In this document: positions 1 through 8,663 of the stretch, in pieces
Position numbering within the stretch: the stretch's first letter is position 1
How the letters are laid out: each line of letters begins with the position of its first letter
Source: Methyloversatilis sp. RAC08
GTDB lineage: Bacteria; Pseudomonadota; Gammaproteobacteria; Burkholderiales; Rhodocyclaceae
DNA: 64,000 bases
Direction of reading: 5' to 3'
Assembly (NCBI RefSeq): GCF_001713355.1
Contig: NZ_CP016448.1
Location: forward strand, 2,976,001-3,040,000
Translations under genes and position numbers: made by a program
Notes under the pieces: generated by a model
Seen by the model: only the letters and a program-made list of their open reading frames with translations
Told to the model about the DNA's origin: nothing
The model's database searches: none

Positions 1-374
1 GCGGCGACGGCGGTCGCGAACTGCTCGGCGACACGCTGCGCGAACGCGGCGCATCGGTTGACCACGTCACCTGTTACCGTCGACGTGCGCCGACCGAAGG
101 CGCCGGCATGCTGCACGAAGCGGTGATGGCCGGCCGGCTGCATGCATTGACCCTCACCTCGTCCGAATCGGTGCGCAATCTGCGTGCGCTCGCGACACCG
201 GATTGTTTCGCGCGGCTGTGCGGCCTGCCGCTGTTCGTACCGCACGCGCGCATCGCGGAACATGCAGTGGAGCAGGGTTTCACGCGGGTGATCGAAACTG
301 CCGCCAGCGACGCCGGCCTGATGGCCGGCCTGACCGATTACTTTTCGCAGCACGTCTCCACCGAATCGACATGA
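1..374 (+). CDS. hemD: Uroporphyrinogen-III synthase, C-terminal part (5' end outside window)
   Basis: The reading frame is open from the first base and ends in TGA at 372-374. The visible 123 residues carry the HemD-like C-terminal features LTLTSSESVRNL and a PLFVPHARIAEHA stretch, followed by a short helix. HemD cyclises hydroxymethylbilane to uroporphyrinogen III in the cytoplasm, a step common to haem, sirohaem and cobalamin synthesis. Its stop codon overlaps the hemX start (ATGA), and hemX-hemY follow, which is the usual hemDXY order in beta- and gammaproteobacteria. The N-terminal half and the true start lie upstream of the window. Confidence 0.85.
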   Translation, partial: GDGGRELLGDTLRERGASVDHVTCYRRRAPTEGAGMLHEAVMAGRLHALTLTSSESVRNLRALATPDCFARLCGLPLFVPHARIAEHAVEQGFTRVIETAASDAGLMAGLTDYFSQHVSTEST

Positions 375-1462
375 CAGACCCCTCCCCGAATTCAGCAGTA
401 CCTATGCCACCCGCAGCGAACCCGGGCCGGATCGACGTCCCGGCCGCGCCCGCAACCCGCCTGCCTGGCTGGCTGCTGCCGGTTGTCGTGTTCGTGCTGA
501 TCGTGTTCGGCCTGCTCAGTTTCTTCATGATGCAGCGCATGCGCGTGCTCGAAGCCGAACTGAACAAGCGGGTGGCGGCAGTGGGTGCGCAGGCGGTTGA
601 AGCGAGCCGCGCGAACGAACAGGGTGCCGAAGGCATGGCCAGCCATGGCGAGCGCCTGGGCAGCCAGGAAGCGCAACTGTCCGAACTGCGCGCGCGCATC
701 GACGCCTACGAGTTTCTGGCGGACGATCTGGTGCGCACCTACGACGAGCGCGCACTGGCCGAGGTCGAGCATGCGCTGGTGCTCGGCCAGCAGCAGCTGC
801 AGCTGGCTGGCGACGCCAAACTGGCGCTCAAGGCGCTCTCCAACGCCGAGGCCCAGCTGGCGCGCAGCGACACCGGCCGCTATCTGCCGCTGCGGCGCGC
901 CATGGCCAATGACATGGAGCGCCTGCGCCGCGCGCCGATGGCCGATCTGGCCGGACAGGCGCTGCGCATCGACAGCTTGCTGGCGGCCATCGACACGCTG
1001 CCGCTGGCGTTCGAGCGTTCCCCCTCGGAAGCGCCTGCGCCGCCAGCTGCTTCGGCGGCCGACCAGACCTTCTTCGATCGCTTGCTGCAGGACATCTGGG
1101 GCGAGTTCCGCCAGCTGGTCCGGGTCGAGCGACTGGATCGCCCGGATCCGGTGCTGCTGGCGCCCTCCCACAGTTTTTTCCTGCGCGAGAACCTGAAGCT
1201 GCGCCTGGTCAATGCGCGCATTGCGCTGCTGCAGCGCAACGGCGTGATCTGGCGCGAAGACATCCGTCTGGCCGGCGAGTGGGTGGAGCGCTACTTCGAC
1301 ACCCGCGCGCGCGCCACCGAAAACGCATTGACCACATTGCGCCAGCTCGGCATGGTCGATCCTGGTGAGGCGCTGCCCGATCTGAACGAATCGATGAGCG
1401 CGCTGGCGCAGCTGAAGGCCAGCCGTCAGCGCGTGCCGGTCGTGCGCGAGGGGGCGAACTGA
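371..1462 (+). CDS. hemX: HemX-like membrane protein of the haem operon
   Basis: 363 residues. A short proline/alanine-rich cytoplasmic tail is followed by one transmembrane segment at about residues 33-53, a coiled-coil stretch (about 55-115, rich in E, A, Q, R) and a long helical periplasmic domain. This is the architecture of the HemX family encoded between hemD and hemY; its biochemical role is unsettled, and despite old annotations it is not convincingly a methyltransferase. The ATG at 371 is chosen because it overlaps the hemD stop (ATGA); an in-frame upstream start would run through hemD. The stop overlaps the hemY start by one base (TGATG). Confidence 0.85.
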   Translation: MTDPSPNSAVPMPPAANPGRIDVPAAPATRLPGWLLPVVVFVLIVFGLLSFFMMQRMRVLEAELNKRVAAVGAQAVEASRANEQGAEGMASHGERLGSQEAQLSELRARIDAYEFLADDLVRTYDERALAEVEHALVLGQQQLQLAGDAKLALKALSNAEAQLARSDTGRYLPLRRAMANDMERLRRAPMADLAGQALRIDSLLAAIDTLPLAFERSPSEAPAPPAASAADQTFFDRLLQDIWGEFRQLVRVERLDRPDPVLLAPSHSFFLRENLKLRLVNARIALLQRNGVIWREDIRLAGEWVERYFDTRARATENALTTLRQLGMVDPGEALPDLNESMSALAQLKASRQRVPVVREGAN

Positions 1463-2625
1463 TGGTGCGCCTGCTGCTCTGGCTGCTCGGCCTGTGTGTG
1501 CTGGCGGTCGGCCTGGTGATCGCGGCACGCGAGAACGACGGCTTCGTGCTGCTGCAGTGGTCGCCCTGGCGCATCGAGCTGTCGCTGAATTTCTTCATCG
1601 TCGTGCTGCTGCTTGGCGTCGCTGCGCTGTACAGCCTGTTCCATTTCATCGACGCCCTGCTGCGCATGCCGGCGCGCGCGCGCCGCTACCGCCTGCGACA
1701 GCGGCGTCAGCGTGCGGTCACCGCGCTGCGCGATTCGGCTCGGCTGTATTTCGAAGGTCGTTACGGACAGGCGCAGCGCAGTGCCAAGGTGGCGGTAGAA
1801 GGCGGCGAGTCACCCGGACTGGCTGCCCTGATCGGCGCCCGCGCGGCGCATGAAATGCGTGAATCCGATCAGGTCGACGCCTGGTTGGCTCAGGCGTCGC
1901 AGCACGAGGATCTGCGCACCGCCCGCCTGATGACCGAAGCGGGCATCCTGACTGACCGACGCGATTTCGCCGACGCGCTCACCCGTATCGACGCGCTGCA
2001 ATCCGGCGGTCAGCGCCATGTGGCGGCGCTGCGTCTGGCGATGCGCGCGCGCCGTGGTCTGGGCGACTGGGTCGGCCTGCTGCGCGTGGTACGCCTGCTC
2101 CAGAAGCATCGTGCGCTGACGCCGGAGCAGGCCGCGCCGGTGCGCCGGCAGGCGCACATGGGCGCGCTGCGCGACGCCGATCCGTCTGATCTCGACGCCT
2201 ACTGGCGCGATCTGCCCGCGCTTGAGCGTGAGGATGCGCAGGTGGTACGCGCCATGTGCGAAGCGCTGATCGCCGATGGTCAGCAAGCGCAGGCGCGCAA
2301 GCTGATCGAGGCGCAGCTCGACCGCGAATGGGATTCCGCACTGGTCGTGCTGTACGCCGAAACCGACGGCAGCGATGTGCAGGCCCGCATCGGTCGCGCC
2401 GAAGCCTGGTTGCGCGTGCATCCGGGTGATGCCGGCCTGCTGCTCGCTCTGGGCCGCCTGTGCCGCACGCAGCAGCTGTGGGGCAAGGCACAGAGCTATC
2501 TCGAAGCGGCACTGGCCGTGCAGCCGACGCGCGGCGTGCATGTCGAACTGGCGCTGCTGCACGAACATCTCGACCGCGGCGAGGATGCGCGCAGCCATTT
2601 CCGCTCGGCGGCGCTGATGGGTTGA
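1462..2625 (+). CDS. hemY: HemY protohaem IX biogenesis protein (TPR)
   Basis: 387 residues with two N-terminal membrane segments (about 3-21 and 42-66) followed by a long helical, TPR-like domain; the motif ARENDGFVLLQW near the N-terminus is typical of proteobacterial HemY. This HemY is unrelated to the protoporphyrinogen oxidase of the same name in Bacillus. It is an inner-membrane protein thought to organise late haem synthesis. It is the last gene of the hemDXY unit: 52 bases follow before the next gene, holding only a small TGCCA/TGGCA inverted repeat and no T-tract. Confidence 0.87.
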   Translation: MVRLLLWLLGLCVLAVGLVIAARENDGFVLLQWSPWRIELSLNFFIVVLLLGVAALYSLFHFIDALLRMPARARRYRLRQRRQRAVTALRDSARLYFEGRYGQAQRSAKVAVEGGESPGLAALIGARAAHEMRESDQVDAWLAQASQHEDLRTARLMTEAGILTDRRDFADALTRIDALQSGGQRHVAALRLAMRARRGLGDWVGLLRVVRLLQKHRALTPEQAAPVRRQAHMGALRDADPSDLDAYWRDLPALEREDAQVVRAMCEALIADGQQAQARKLIEAQLDREWDSALVVLYAETDGSDVQARIGRAEAWLRVHPGDAGLLLALGRLCRTQQLWGKAQSYLEAALAVQPTRGVHVELALLHEHLDRGEDARSHFRSAALMG

Positions 2626-2677
2626 ACCGTCATGCCATCTGGCATGATTCGGTCATTCCGCTTTTTGCCCATCCATC

Positions 2678-3745
2678 ATGAACAATCCGTTCGAACACGC
2701 CCCGGCCGAAACGGCCGGCGGCAATCCCTTCGCCGCCGGCGCGCCGGCGCTGCAGCGCGAGCCGATCGCGTTTTCCGGCCGCGGTGGCGAGTACTTCGGC
2801 ATCTGGATCGTCAATCTGGTGCTGACGCTGCTCACGCTCGGCATCTATTCGGCCTGGGCCAAGGTCAGGCGGCTGCAGTATTTCTACCGCCACACGACGC
2901 TCGGCGGGGCGGCCTTCGATTATCACGGCGATCCGCGTGCCATCCTCAAGGGTCGGGTCATCGGCTTCGTGCTGCTGCTGGCCTACAACGTGTCGTTCCA
3001 GTTTTCCATCATCGCCGGCATCGCGGTCGCGGTTGCGCTGGCGGCTGTCATGCCGGCACTGCTGATGCGTTCGCTGCGCTTCCGGGCGCATTACTCCAGC
3101 TGGCGCGGCCTTCGTTTCGGTTTCGACGGCGGTACCGGTGGCGCCTATTCGGTCTTTTTGAAGTGGCCGATCTTCAGCGTGCTGACGCTGTATCTGCTGG
3201 GGCCGATGTGGCACCAGCGCATGAAGGCCTACCAGTTCAACCATGCGCGCTTCGGCAGCGCACGCTTCGCCATCGACGCGCCGGTGGGCGCCTACTACCG
3301 CATCTATGGCGCGGCGATCGCGGTCGTGCTCGCTGGAATGGCGGCCATCGGTGCGCTGCTCGGGACGCTGGCCGACGGCAATCCGGCGGTATTCGCACTG
3401 GCGCCGCTGCTGTTCATCCTGCTTCTGCTGTTCGTCCAGCCCTATCTGTCGGCGCGCCTGCAGAACCTGGTGTGGAACCACATGCAGCTCGACGGTCACC
3501 GCTTCGAGTCGACGGTCAGTGCGCGCCGGCTGTACGTGATCATGCTGACCAACCTGATCGGCGTCGTGTGCACGCTGGGCCTTTTCCTGCCGTTCGCGGC
3601 CATCCGGCTGGCGCGCTACCGGCTGCAGAGCGTCACGATGCTGTGCGCCGGTCCGCTCGATGATTTCATTGCCGGCCAGGCGCAGGATGCCGCGGCCACC
3701 GGCGAGGAAGCCGCGGACCTGTTCGATGTCGACATCGCCCTCTGA
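2678..3745 (+). CDS. DUF898 (YjgN-family) multi-pass inner-membrane protein
   Basis: 355 residues. After about 30 soluble residues ending in PIAFSGRGGEYFGIW, there are about six hydrophobic segments separated by W/Y/R-rich loops (LGIYSAWAKVRRLQYFY, a hallmark of the DUF898/YjgN family). Function of the family is unknown. Its 3' end overlaps the next gene, an M48 peptidase, by 20 bases; pairing of DUF898 proteins with M48 peptidases is common, so the two probably work together in membrane quality control. This last step is inference. Confidence 0.8.
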   Translation: MNNPFEHAPAETAGGNPFAAGAPALQREPIAFSGRGGEYFGIWIVNLVLTLLTLGIYSAWAKVRRLQYFYRHTTLGGAAFDYHGDPRAILKGRVIGFVLLLAYNVSFQFSIIAGIAVAVALAAVMPALLMRSLRFRAHYSSWRGLRFGFDGGTGGAYSVFLKWPIFSVLTLYLLGPMWHQRMKAYQFNHARFGSARFAIDAPVGAYYRIYGAAIAVVLAGMAAIGALLGTLADGNPAVFALAPLLFILLLLFVQPYLSARLQNLVWNHMQLDGHRFESTVSARRLYVIMLTNLIGVVCTLGLFLPFAAIRLARYRLQSVTMLCAGPLDDFIAGQAQDAAATGEEAADLFDVDIAL

Positions 3746-4775
3746 TCCGGCGACCGGCGTCGCCGGGCTGTATTTCGACGGCCGCAGCGCGCGGGCGCAC
3801 ATCGTCACGCTGGGCGTGACCGATGGCGTGCTGCATGTCGAGGGCGATCAGGTGTCGCGCAGAGAGCCGCTGCCCGCACTGCGCGTGTCCGAGCCGATGG
3901 GCGATGCCGCGCGTCTGATCAGCTTTGCCGACGGCGCCCACCTGGAAGTGCGCGATCACGCCGAACTGGCGCGCCTGCTCGCGGCCACCGGCCATCGCGA
4001 TGCAGCAGTCGTGCGCTGGGCATTCCAGCCGCGCATGGTGGTGGTCATGCTGTCGGCGTTGCTGCTGTCGGTCTGGCTCATCCTGCAGTACGGACTGCCC
4101 TGGGGGGCTCGCGCCGCCGCGCCGCTGATACCCGACAGCGCGCTGACCGCGCTGTCGGCGCGCACGCTCGAATGGCTGGACCAGGCGCTGACCCGTCCGA
4201 CGACCTTGCCATCGGCGCGCCAGCAGGCGCTGCGCGAGGCGCTCTCGGCGGTGGCGTCGGTCGATGGTCGGCCCATCGCGCATACGCTGCTGTTCCGCAG
4301 CGGCGGGCAACTGGGCGCCAATGCGTTTGCGCTGCCCGACGGCACGCTCATCGTCACCGACGAACTGGTTGCGCTGGCCGGGGCTGACGCACCGGTGCTG
4401 GCCGTGCTGACGCACGAACTGGGGCATGTGCAGCAGCGCCACGGCGTGCGCATGCTGTTGCAGGGCTCGGCGACCGCACTGTTCATGGCCTGGTATCTGG
4501 GCGACATCAGCAGTCTGCTGGCCACCGCTCCGACGGCGCTGGTACAGGCGGGCTATTCGCGTGACATGGAACGCGAGGCCGACGATTTTGCCGTGAAACT
4601 GCTGCTTGCCCGCGGACAGTCGCCCGAATTGCTGGCCGGTATGCTGGAGAAGCTGGCCGCTTCACACGGCGAGGGCCTGGCGAGCCGTTCCGGGCCGATG
4701 GGCTGGTTGTCCAGCCATCCGGATACCGCCGAACGCATCGCGCGGCTGCGCGGCAAGGACTTTATCATCCATTGA
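3726..4775 (+). CDS. M48-family membrane metalloprotease
   Basis: 349 residues. The zinc motif HELGH is at residues 230-234 and the third ligand lies in EREAD (282-286), the standard M48 arrangement. A single transmembrane segment (about 104-122) precedes the catalytic domain, and the N-terminal 100 residues are a family-specific extension. The start ATG at 3726 lies inside the end of the DUF898 gene, indicating translational coupling. The C-terminus (SSHPDTAERIARL) is the usual M48 ending. Substrate unknown; related M48 enzymes degrade misfolded membrane or periplasmic proteins. Confidence 0.85.
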   Translation: MSTSPSDPATGVAGLYFDGRSARAHIVTLGVTDGVLHVEGDQVSRREPLPALRVSEPMGDAARLISFADGAHLEVRDHAELARLLAATGHRDAAVVRWAFQPRMVVVMLSALLLSVWLILQYGLPWGARAAAPLIPDSALTALSARTLEWLDQALTRPTTLPSARQQALREALSAVASVDGRPIAHTLLFRSGGQLGANAFALPDGTLIVTDELVALAGADAPVLAVLTHELGHVQQRHGVRMLLQGSATALFMAWYLGDISSLLATAPTALVQAGYSRDMEREADDFAVKLLLARGQSPELLAGMLEKLAASHGEGLASRSGPMGWLSSHPDTAERIARLRGKDFIIH

Positions 4776-4851
4776 CCCTGATCAATGTGGGGTTTCTGGC
4801 TTCGCGGATACTGCGTCAAACACATGCAGTTTCAATTCCCCGGAGCAGAAA

Positions 4852-5484
4852 ATGAAGGCAATCAAGTGGATGGGCGTGGCAGCACTGGCAGCAGTGGCGG
4901 GTGTCGCACAGGCAGCTGAAGAGGGCGACTGGATGGTGCGCGTGCGCGCACTGCACATGAATGTCGACAACGGCAATTCCGGTGGTCTCGGCCTGCCGAT
5001 CGACGTCGAAGCGGAAAACAAGACCTTTCCGGAAGTCGACATCACCTATTTCTTCACGCCGAACATCGCGGCCGAGCTGATTCTGACGTATCCGCAGAAG
5101 CACGACGTCGAACTCGGCGGCACCGGCATCGGTTCGGTCAAGCATCTGCCGCCGACGCTGACGCTGCAGTACCACTTCAATCCGACCGGGACCATCCGTC
5201 CCTACGTCGGTCTGGGTGCGAACTACACGCGCTTCTCCAGCGTCGATCTGGATGCGGGCACCGTGCTCGGCGGCAGCGTGCCGCTGCGCATCGACCGCAG
5301 CAGCTTCGGCTTCGCGGCACAGATCGGCGTGGATTACCAGATCGCGCCGAAGTGGTTCCTGAATCTCGACGTGAAGTACGTGACCATCGATACCGACATC
5401 TTCGTCAAGGGTGCCGGTACCAAGGTAACCAAGCTGGACATCGATCCCATCCTGATCGGCGTCGGTGTCGGTTACCGGTTCTGA
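4852..5484 (+). CDS. ompW: OmpW-family outer-membrane protein
   Basis: 210 residues with a clear signal peptide (cleavage expected after AGVAQA, about residue 19) and alternating beta-strand pattern ending in GVGVGYRF with the terminal Phe typical of outer-membrane barrels. Matches the eight-stranded OmpW family (RPYVGLGANYT motif near the middle; DITYFFTPNIAAELI). OmpW proteins form a hydrophobic channel. The ATG at 4852 is preceded by CGGAGCAG as ribosome site; 76 bases separate it from the upstream protease gene, so it may have its own promoter. A Rho-independent terminator lies at 5620-5649. Confidence 0.88.
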   Translation: MKAIKWMGVAALAAVAGVAQAAEEGDWMVRVRALHMNVDNGNSGGLGLPIDVEAENKTFPEVDITYFFTPNIAAELILTYPQKHDVELGGTGIGSVKHLPPTLTLQYHFNPTGTIRPYVGLGANYTRFSSVDLDAGTVLGGSVPLRIDRSSFGFAAQIGVDYQIAPKWFLNLDVKYVTIDTDIFVKGAGTKVTKLDIDPILIGVGVGYRF

Positions 5485-5541
5485 GTAGCACTGCCTGACT
5501 GCCTGCCCGGGGCCACAAGCGCCGGGCAGAGCGGGCGGGTG

Positions 5542-5594
5542 CAGGGTCTTTCGACCATGCGTCGTCGCTTACGGTGCATGGTCGAAAGACCCTG
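5542..5594. repeat. Perfect 19-bp inverted repeat (hairpin) downstream of ompW
   Basis: CAGGGTCTTTCGACCATGC at 5542-5560 is exactly complementary to 5576-5594, with a 15-base loop. No T-run follows, so on its own it is not a standard terminator. It stands 57 bases after the ompW stop and 25 bases before a true terminator hairpin. Confidence 0.85.
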
Positions 5595-5619
5595 AAGAGT
5601 TCTTCCTGTGGTCCCGGTT

Positions 5620-5649
5620 CGGGCGCCTTGCGAGGTGCCCGTTTTTTTT
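5620..5649 (+). terminator. Rho-independent terminator of ompW
   Basis: A GC-rich stem (CGGGCGCCT paired with AGGTGCCCG around a TGCG loop) is followed directly by eight T residues (5642-5649). It points with ompW and would end the transcript coming from the 2.7-5.5 kb genes. Confidence 0.85.
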
Positions 5650-5703
5650 GGGCGCTGCACGGCAGTCAGTCAGCATGGCGCGGGTCGGCCTGTGAGAGCG
5701 GCC

Positions 5704-5786
5704 TGTGGGAGCGGCGGCCTCGCCGCGATTCTCACTTCGATCAGCGACCATCGCCGCACGATCGCGGCGAGGCCGCCGCTCCCACA
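5704..5786. repeat. REPIN-like element: two inverted REP-type 26-mers
   Basis: The 26 bases at 5704-5729 (beginning TGTGGGAGCGGCGG and ending CGCCGCGAT) recur as an exact reverse complement at 5761-5786, 31 bases apart. The core GTGGGAGCGGCNNNCTCGCCGCGAT strongly resembles the REP sequences known from Pseudomonas and relatives, and the inverted pair is the REPIN arrangement. A partial copy (CTGTGAGAGCGG) lies just before it. Such elements are normally mobilised in trans by a RAYT transposase; none is in this window. Confidence 0.75.
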
Positions 5787-5788
5787 AA

Positions 5789-6396
5789 CCCCTGCAACAT
5801 CCACGGGCCGCTTTGCACAGTGGCCCGGTTCCGCAGGCGGCGAGCCGTGCTTGCCGAATTTGCTTGTTGAACGGAGGCTGGCTTTGTACAGCCAGCCCGT
5901 TCGGCAGGCGCAGCGCATGCGCTGCGAAACCCCTGCCTCACCCCTGCTACATCCACGGGCCGCTTTGCACAGCGGCCCGGTTCCGCGGGCGGCAAGCAGT
6001 GCTTGCCGAATTTGCTTGTTGAACGGAGGCTGGCTTTGTACAGCCAGCCCGTTCGGCAGGCGCAGCGCATGCGCTGCGAAACCCCTGCCTCACCCCTGCT
6101 ACATCCACGGGCCGCTTTGCACAGCGGCCCGGTTCCGCAGGCGGCGAGCCGTGCTTGCCGAATTTGCTTGTTGAACGGAGGCTGGCTTTGTACAGCCAGC
6201 CCGTTCGGCAGGCGCAGCGCATGCGCTGCGAAACCCCTGCCTCACCCCTGCTACATCCACGGGCCGCTTTGCACAGCGGCCCGGTTCCGCGGGCGGCAAG
6301 CAGTGCTTGCCGAATTTGCTTGTTGAACGGAGGCTGGCTTTGCACAGCCAGCCCGTTCGGCAGGTGCAGCGCATGCGCTGCGAAACCCCTGCCTCA
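5789..6396. repeat. Four tandem 152-bp units made of palindromes
   Basis: Units start at 5789, 5941, 6093 and 6245, each exactly 152 bases. Every unit contains four hairpin-forming blocks: GGGCCGC/GCGGCCC around TTTGCACA, a GGCRAGC/GCTTGCC block, GGCTGGC/GCCAGCC around TTTGYACA, and the palindrome CGCAGCGCATGCGCTGCG. Units 1 and 3 share one version of the second block (GGCGAGCCGT), units 2 and 4 another (GGCAAGCAGT), so the array is a duplicated 304-bp dimer. A degenerate fifth start (CCCCGCTACACCC) runs into the hemF stop codon. Short ORFs across it are by-products of the repeat. The array lies between the converging ompW and hemF genes. Confidence 0.9.
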
Positions 6397-6402
6397 CCCC
6401 CG

Positions 6403-7326
6403 CTACACCCATTCCCTGGGGGGCAGGAAGTCGCTGTAGAGCTTTGCTTCCGGCGAGCCCGGTTCCGGGTGCCAGTCGTAGCGCCACTTCACGATCGGCG
6501 GCATCGACATCAGGATGGATTCGGTGCGGCCGCCCGATTGCAGGCCGAACAGCGTGCCGCGGTCGAATACCAGGTTGAATTCGACATAGCGGCCGCGCCG
6601 GTAGGCCTGGAAATCGCGCTCGCGTTCGCCGTACGGCAGGTCGCGCCGGCGCTCGACGATGGGCAGATAGGCGGCGAGGAAAGCGTCGCCAATAGCCTGC
6701 GTGATGCCCCATGCGTGGTCGAAGCTGACTTCGCCGTCGGCACCGAGGTCGTCGAAGAACACGCCGCCGATGCCGCGCGCTTCCTTGCGGTGCTTCAGGT
6801 GGAAGTACTCGTCGCACCACTGCTTGTAGCGCGCATGGGTGTCGGCGCCGAACGGGGCCAGTGCGTCGCGGCAGGTGCGGTGGAAATGTGCGGCGTCTTC
6901 TTCGAAGCCGTAATAGGGCGTCAGGTCCATGCCGCCACCGAACCACGACACCGCATCGCCGGACGGCGGCTGCGCGGTGAAGAAGCGCACGTTCAGGTGC
7001 ACCGTCGGAATGTAGGGATTGCGCGGGTGCAGCACCAGCGACACGCCCATCGCCTCGAACGAGGCGCCAGCCAGTTCCGGCCGGTTGGCCGAAGCTGACG
7101 GCGGCAGGTTGGGGCCGCGCACATGCGAAAAATTGCAGCCGCCGCGCTCGAAGACATTGCCTTCTTCGACCAGCCGCGTCCGCCCGTCGCCCTGCAGGCG
7201 CTCTTCCGGGCCACGCACCCAGCCGTCGGTGATGAAGGGCTTGCCGTCGGCCGCCTGCAGACCGTCGATGATGCGGTCCTGCAGTGCGAGCAGCCAGCTG
7301 CGTACCTCGTCTGCCCGCGCGCTCAT
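6403..7326 (-). CDS. hemF: Oxygen-dependent coproporphyrinogen-III oxidase
   Basis: 307 residues with the HemF family blocks: [11 protein letters not shown] near residue 60, [52 protein letters not shown] and [18 protein letters not shown]. The enzyme decarboxylates coproporphyrinogen III to protoporphyrinogen IX with O2, so the organism makes haem aerobically. The ATG at 7326 overlaps the purD stop (ATGA), and an in-frame upstream Met has no support. The gene's 3' end abuts the 152-bp repeat array, which may act on its mRNA tail. Confidence 0.95.
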   Translation of the reverse strand: MSARADEVRSWLLALQDRIIDGLQAADGKPFITDGWVRGPEERLQGDGRTRLVEEGNVFERGGCNFSHVRGPNLPPSASANRPELAGASFEAMGVSLVLHPRNPYIPTVHLNVRFFTAQPPSGDAVSWFGGGMDLTPYYGFEEDAAHFHRTCRDALAPFGADTHARYKQWCDEYFHLKHRKEARGIGGVFFDDLGADGEVSFDHAWGITQAIGDAFLAAYLPIVERRRDLPYGERERDFQAYRRGRYVEFNLVFDRGTLFGLQSGGRTESILMSMPPIVKWRYDWHPEPGSPEAKLYSDFLPPREWV

Positions 7327-8585
7327 CGCCGTGCCGCCCGATAGCCGATGTCGCGGCGGAACTGCATGCCGGCGAACTGCACCTTGTCGCACAGCAGATA
7401 GGCGGCACGCTGCGCCTGCTTCACCGTGTCACCCAGTGTGGTCACGCACAGCACGCGGCCGCCGGCGGTCACGACCTGACCGTCCTGCGCCGCCGTACCC
7501 GCGTGAAAGACATGGCTTTCCGCCGTGTCCGGCGGCAATCCGCCGATGGCGTCACCCTTGCGCGGGGCATCCGGGTAGCCGGCCGAGGCCATGACCACGC
7601 CGAGGGCGACGCGGCGGTCCCAGTCGGTGTGCGCTTCGGACAGGCGGTTTTCCAGCGCGGCTTCCATCAGATCGACCAGGTCGGTCTTCAGCCGCATCAT
7701 GATGGGCTGGGTTTCCGGGTCGCCCATGCGACAGTTGAATTCAAGCACCTTGACGTCTCCATCCGGTGAAATCATCAGGCCGGCATACAGGAAGCCGGTG
7801 AAAGGCAGTCCATCCAGCGCCATGCCGGTCAGTACCGGCTGGATCACCTCGCGCATCACGCGGGCGTGGATTTCCGGCGTGACCACTGGCGCCGGCGAGT
7901 AGGCGCCCATGCCGCCGGTATTCGGGCCGGCATCGCCATCGAGCAGCCGCTTGTGGTCCTGGCTGGTGGCCAGCGGCAGCGCGGTCACGCCGTCGCACAT
8001 GGCGATGAAGCTGGCTTCTTCGCCCTGCAGGAATTCCTCGATGACGACGCGTGACCGGCCGCTTTCGTTGTCGGCGAGCATCATGCCGATGGCGCCGTGC
8101 GCCTCGGTCAGCGTCATCGCCACCACGACGCCCTTGCCGGCCGCAAGCCCGTCGGCCTTGATGACGATGGGCGCGCCCATCGCATCGACATAGGCATGCG
8201 CGGCCGCCGCGTCGGTGAAGGTTTCGTAGCGCGCGGTGGGAATGCTGGCGCGGACCATGAACTGCTTGGCGAAGTCCTTCGAACTTTCGAGCTGGGCTGC
8301 CTTGCGGGTCGGGCCGAAGATCTTCAGGCCGCGCACACGGAAACAGTCAACCACGCCGGCCGCCAGCGCCGCTTCCGGGCCGACCACGGTGAAGGCGATG
8401 TTTTCGCCTTCGACGAAGTTGATCAGTTCGGTGAAGTCGGTGATCGGCAGATTTTCCAGACCGGGTTCGACTGCCGTGCCGGCGTTGCCGGGCGCCACAT
8501 AGACCTTCTGCACGCGCGGACTTTGCGACAGCTTCCAGGCTATCGCGTGTTCGCGTCCGCCTGAACCGATGACCAGCAGCTTCAT
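7323..8585 (-). CDS. purD: Phosphoribosylamine-glycine ligase
   Basis: 420 residues starting [19 protein letters not shown], the PurD signature, with the ATP-grasp domain ([12 protein letters not shown] at about 150) and the [10 protein letters not shown] metal-binding block near 290. It makes glycinamide ribonucleotide in de novo purine synthesis. A ribosome site (AAGGAT) precedes the ATG. It lies 78 bases downstream of purH, giving a purH-purD unit to which hemF is translationally coupled. Confidence 0.96.
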   Translation of the reverse strand: MKLLVIGSGGREHAIAWKLSQSPRVQKVYVAPGNAGTAVEPGLENLPITDFTELINFVEGENIAFTVVGPEAALAAGVVDCFRVRGLKIFGPTRKAAQLESSKDFAKQFMVRASIPTARYETFTDAAAAHAYVDAMGAPIVIKADGLAAGKGVVVAMTLTEAHGAIGMMLADNESGRSRVVIEEFLQGEEASFIAMCDGVTALPLATSQDHKRLLDGDAGPNTGGMGAYSPAPVVTPEIHARVMREVIQPVLTGMALDGLPFTGFLYAGLMISPDGDVKVLEFNCRMGDPETQPIMMRLKTDLVDLMEAALENRLSEAHTDWDRRVALGVVMASAGYPDAPRKGDAIGGLPPDTAESHVFHAGTAAQDGQVVTAGGRVLCVTTLGDTVKQAQRAAYLLCDKVQFAGMQFRRDIGYRAARR

Positions 8586-8663
8586 GATGAATCCTTGAAA
8601 AACCGTTCATGCCGGCTGTCAGCCTCCCGGGCTTGTGGCCCGGTCCGGCTGCCGTCCGGAAAA

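Noticed and set aside
5789-6396. Possible CRISPR array
   Set aside because: Units are 152 bp, contiguous, and contain no variable spacers.
5574-6439. Several short ORFs with repeating peptides in both strands
   Set aside because: They arise from the 152-bp repeats, share the same peptide every 152 bases shifted in frame, and have no consistent start or ribosome site.
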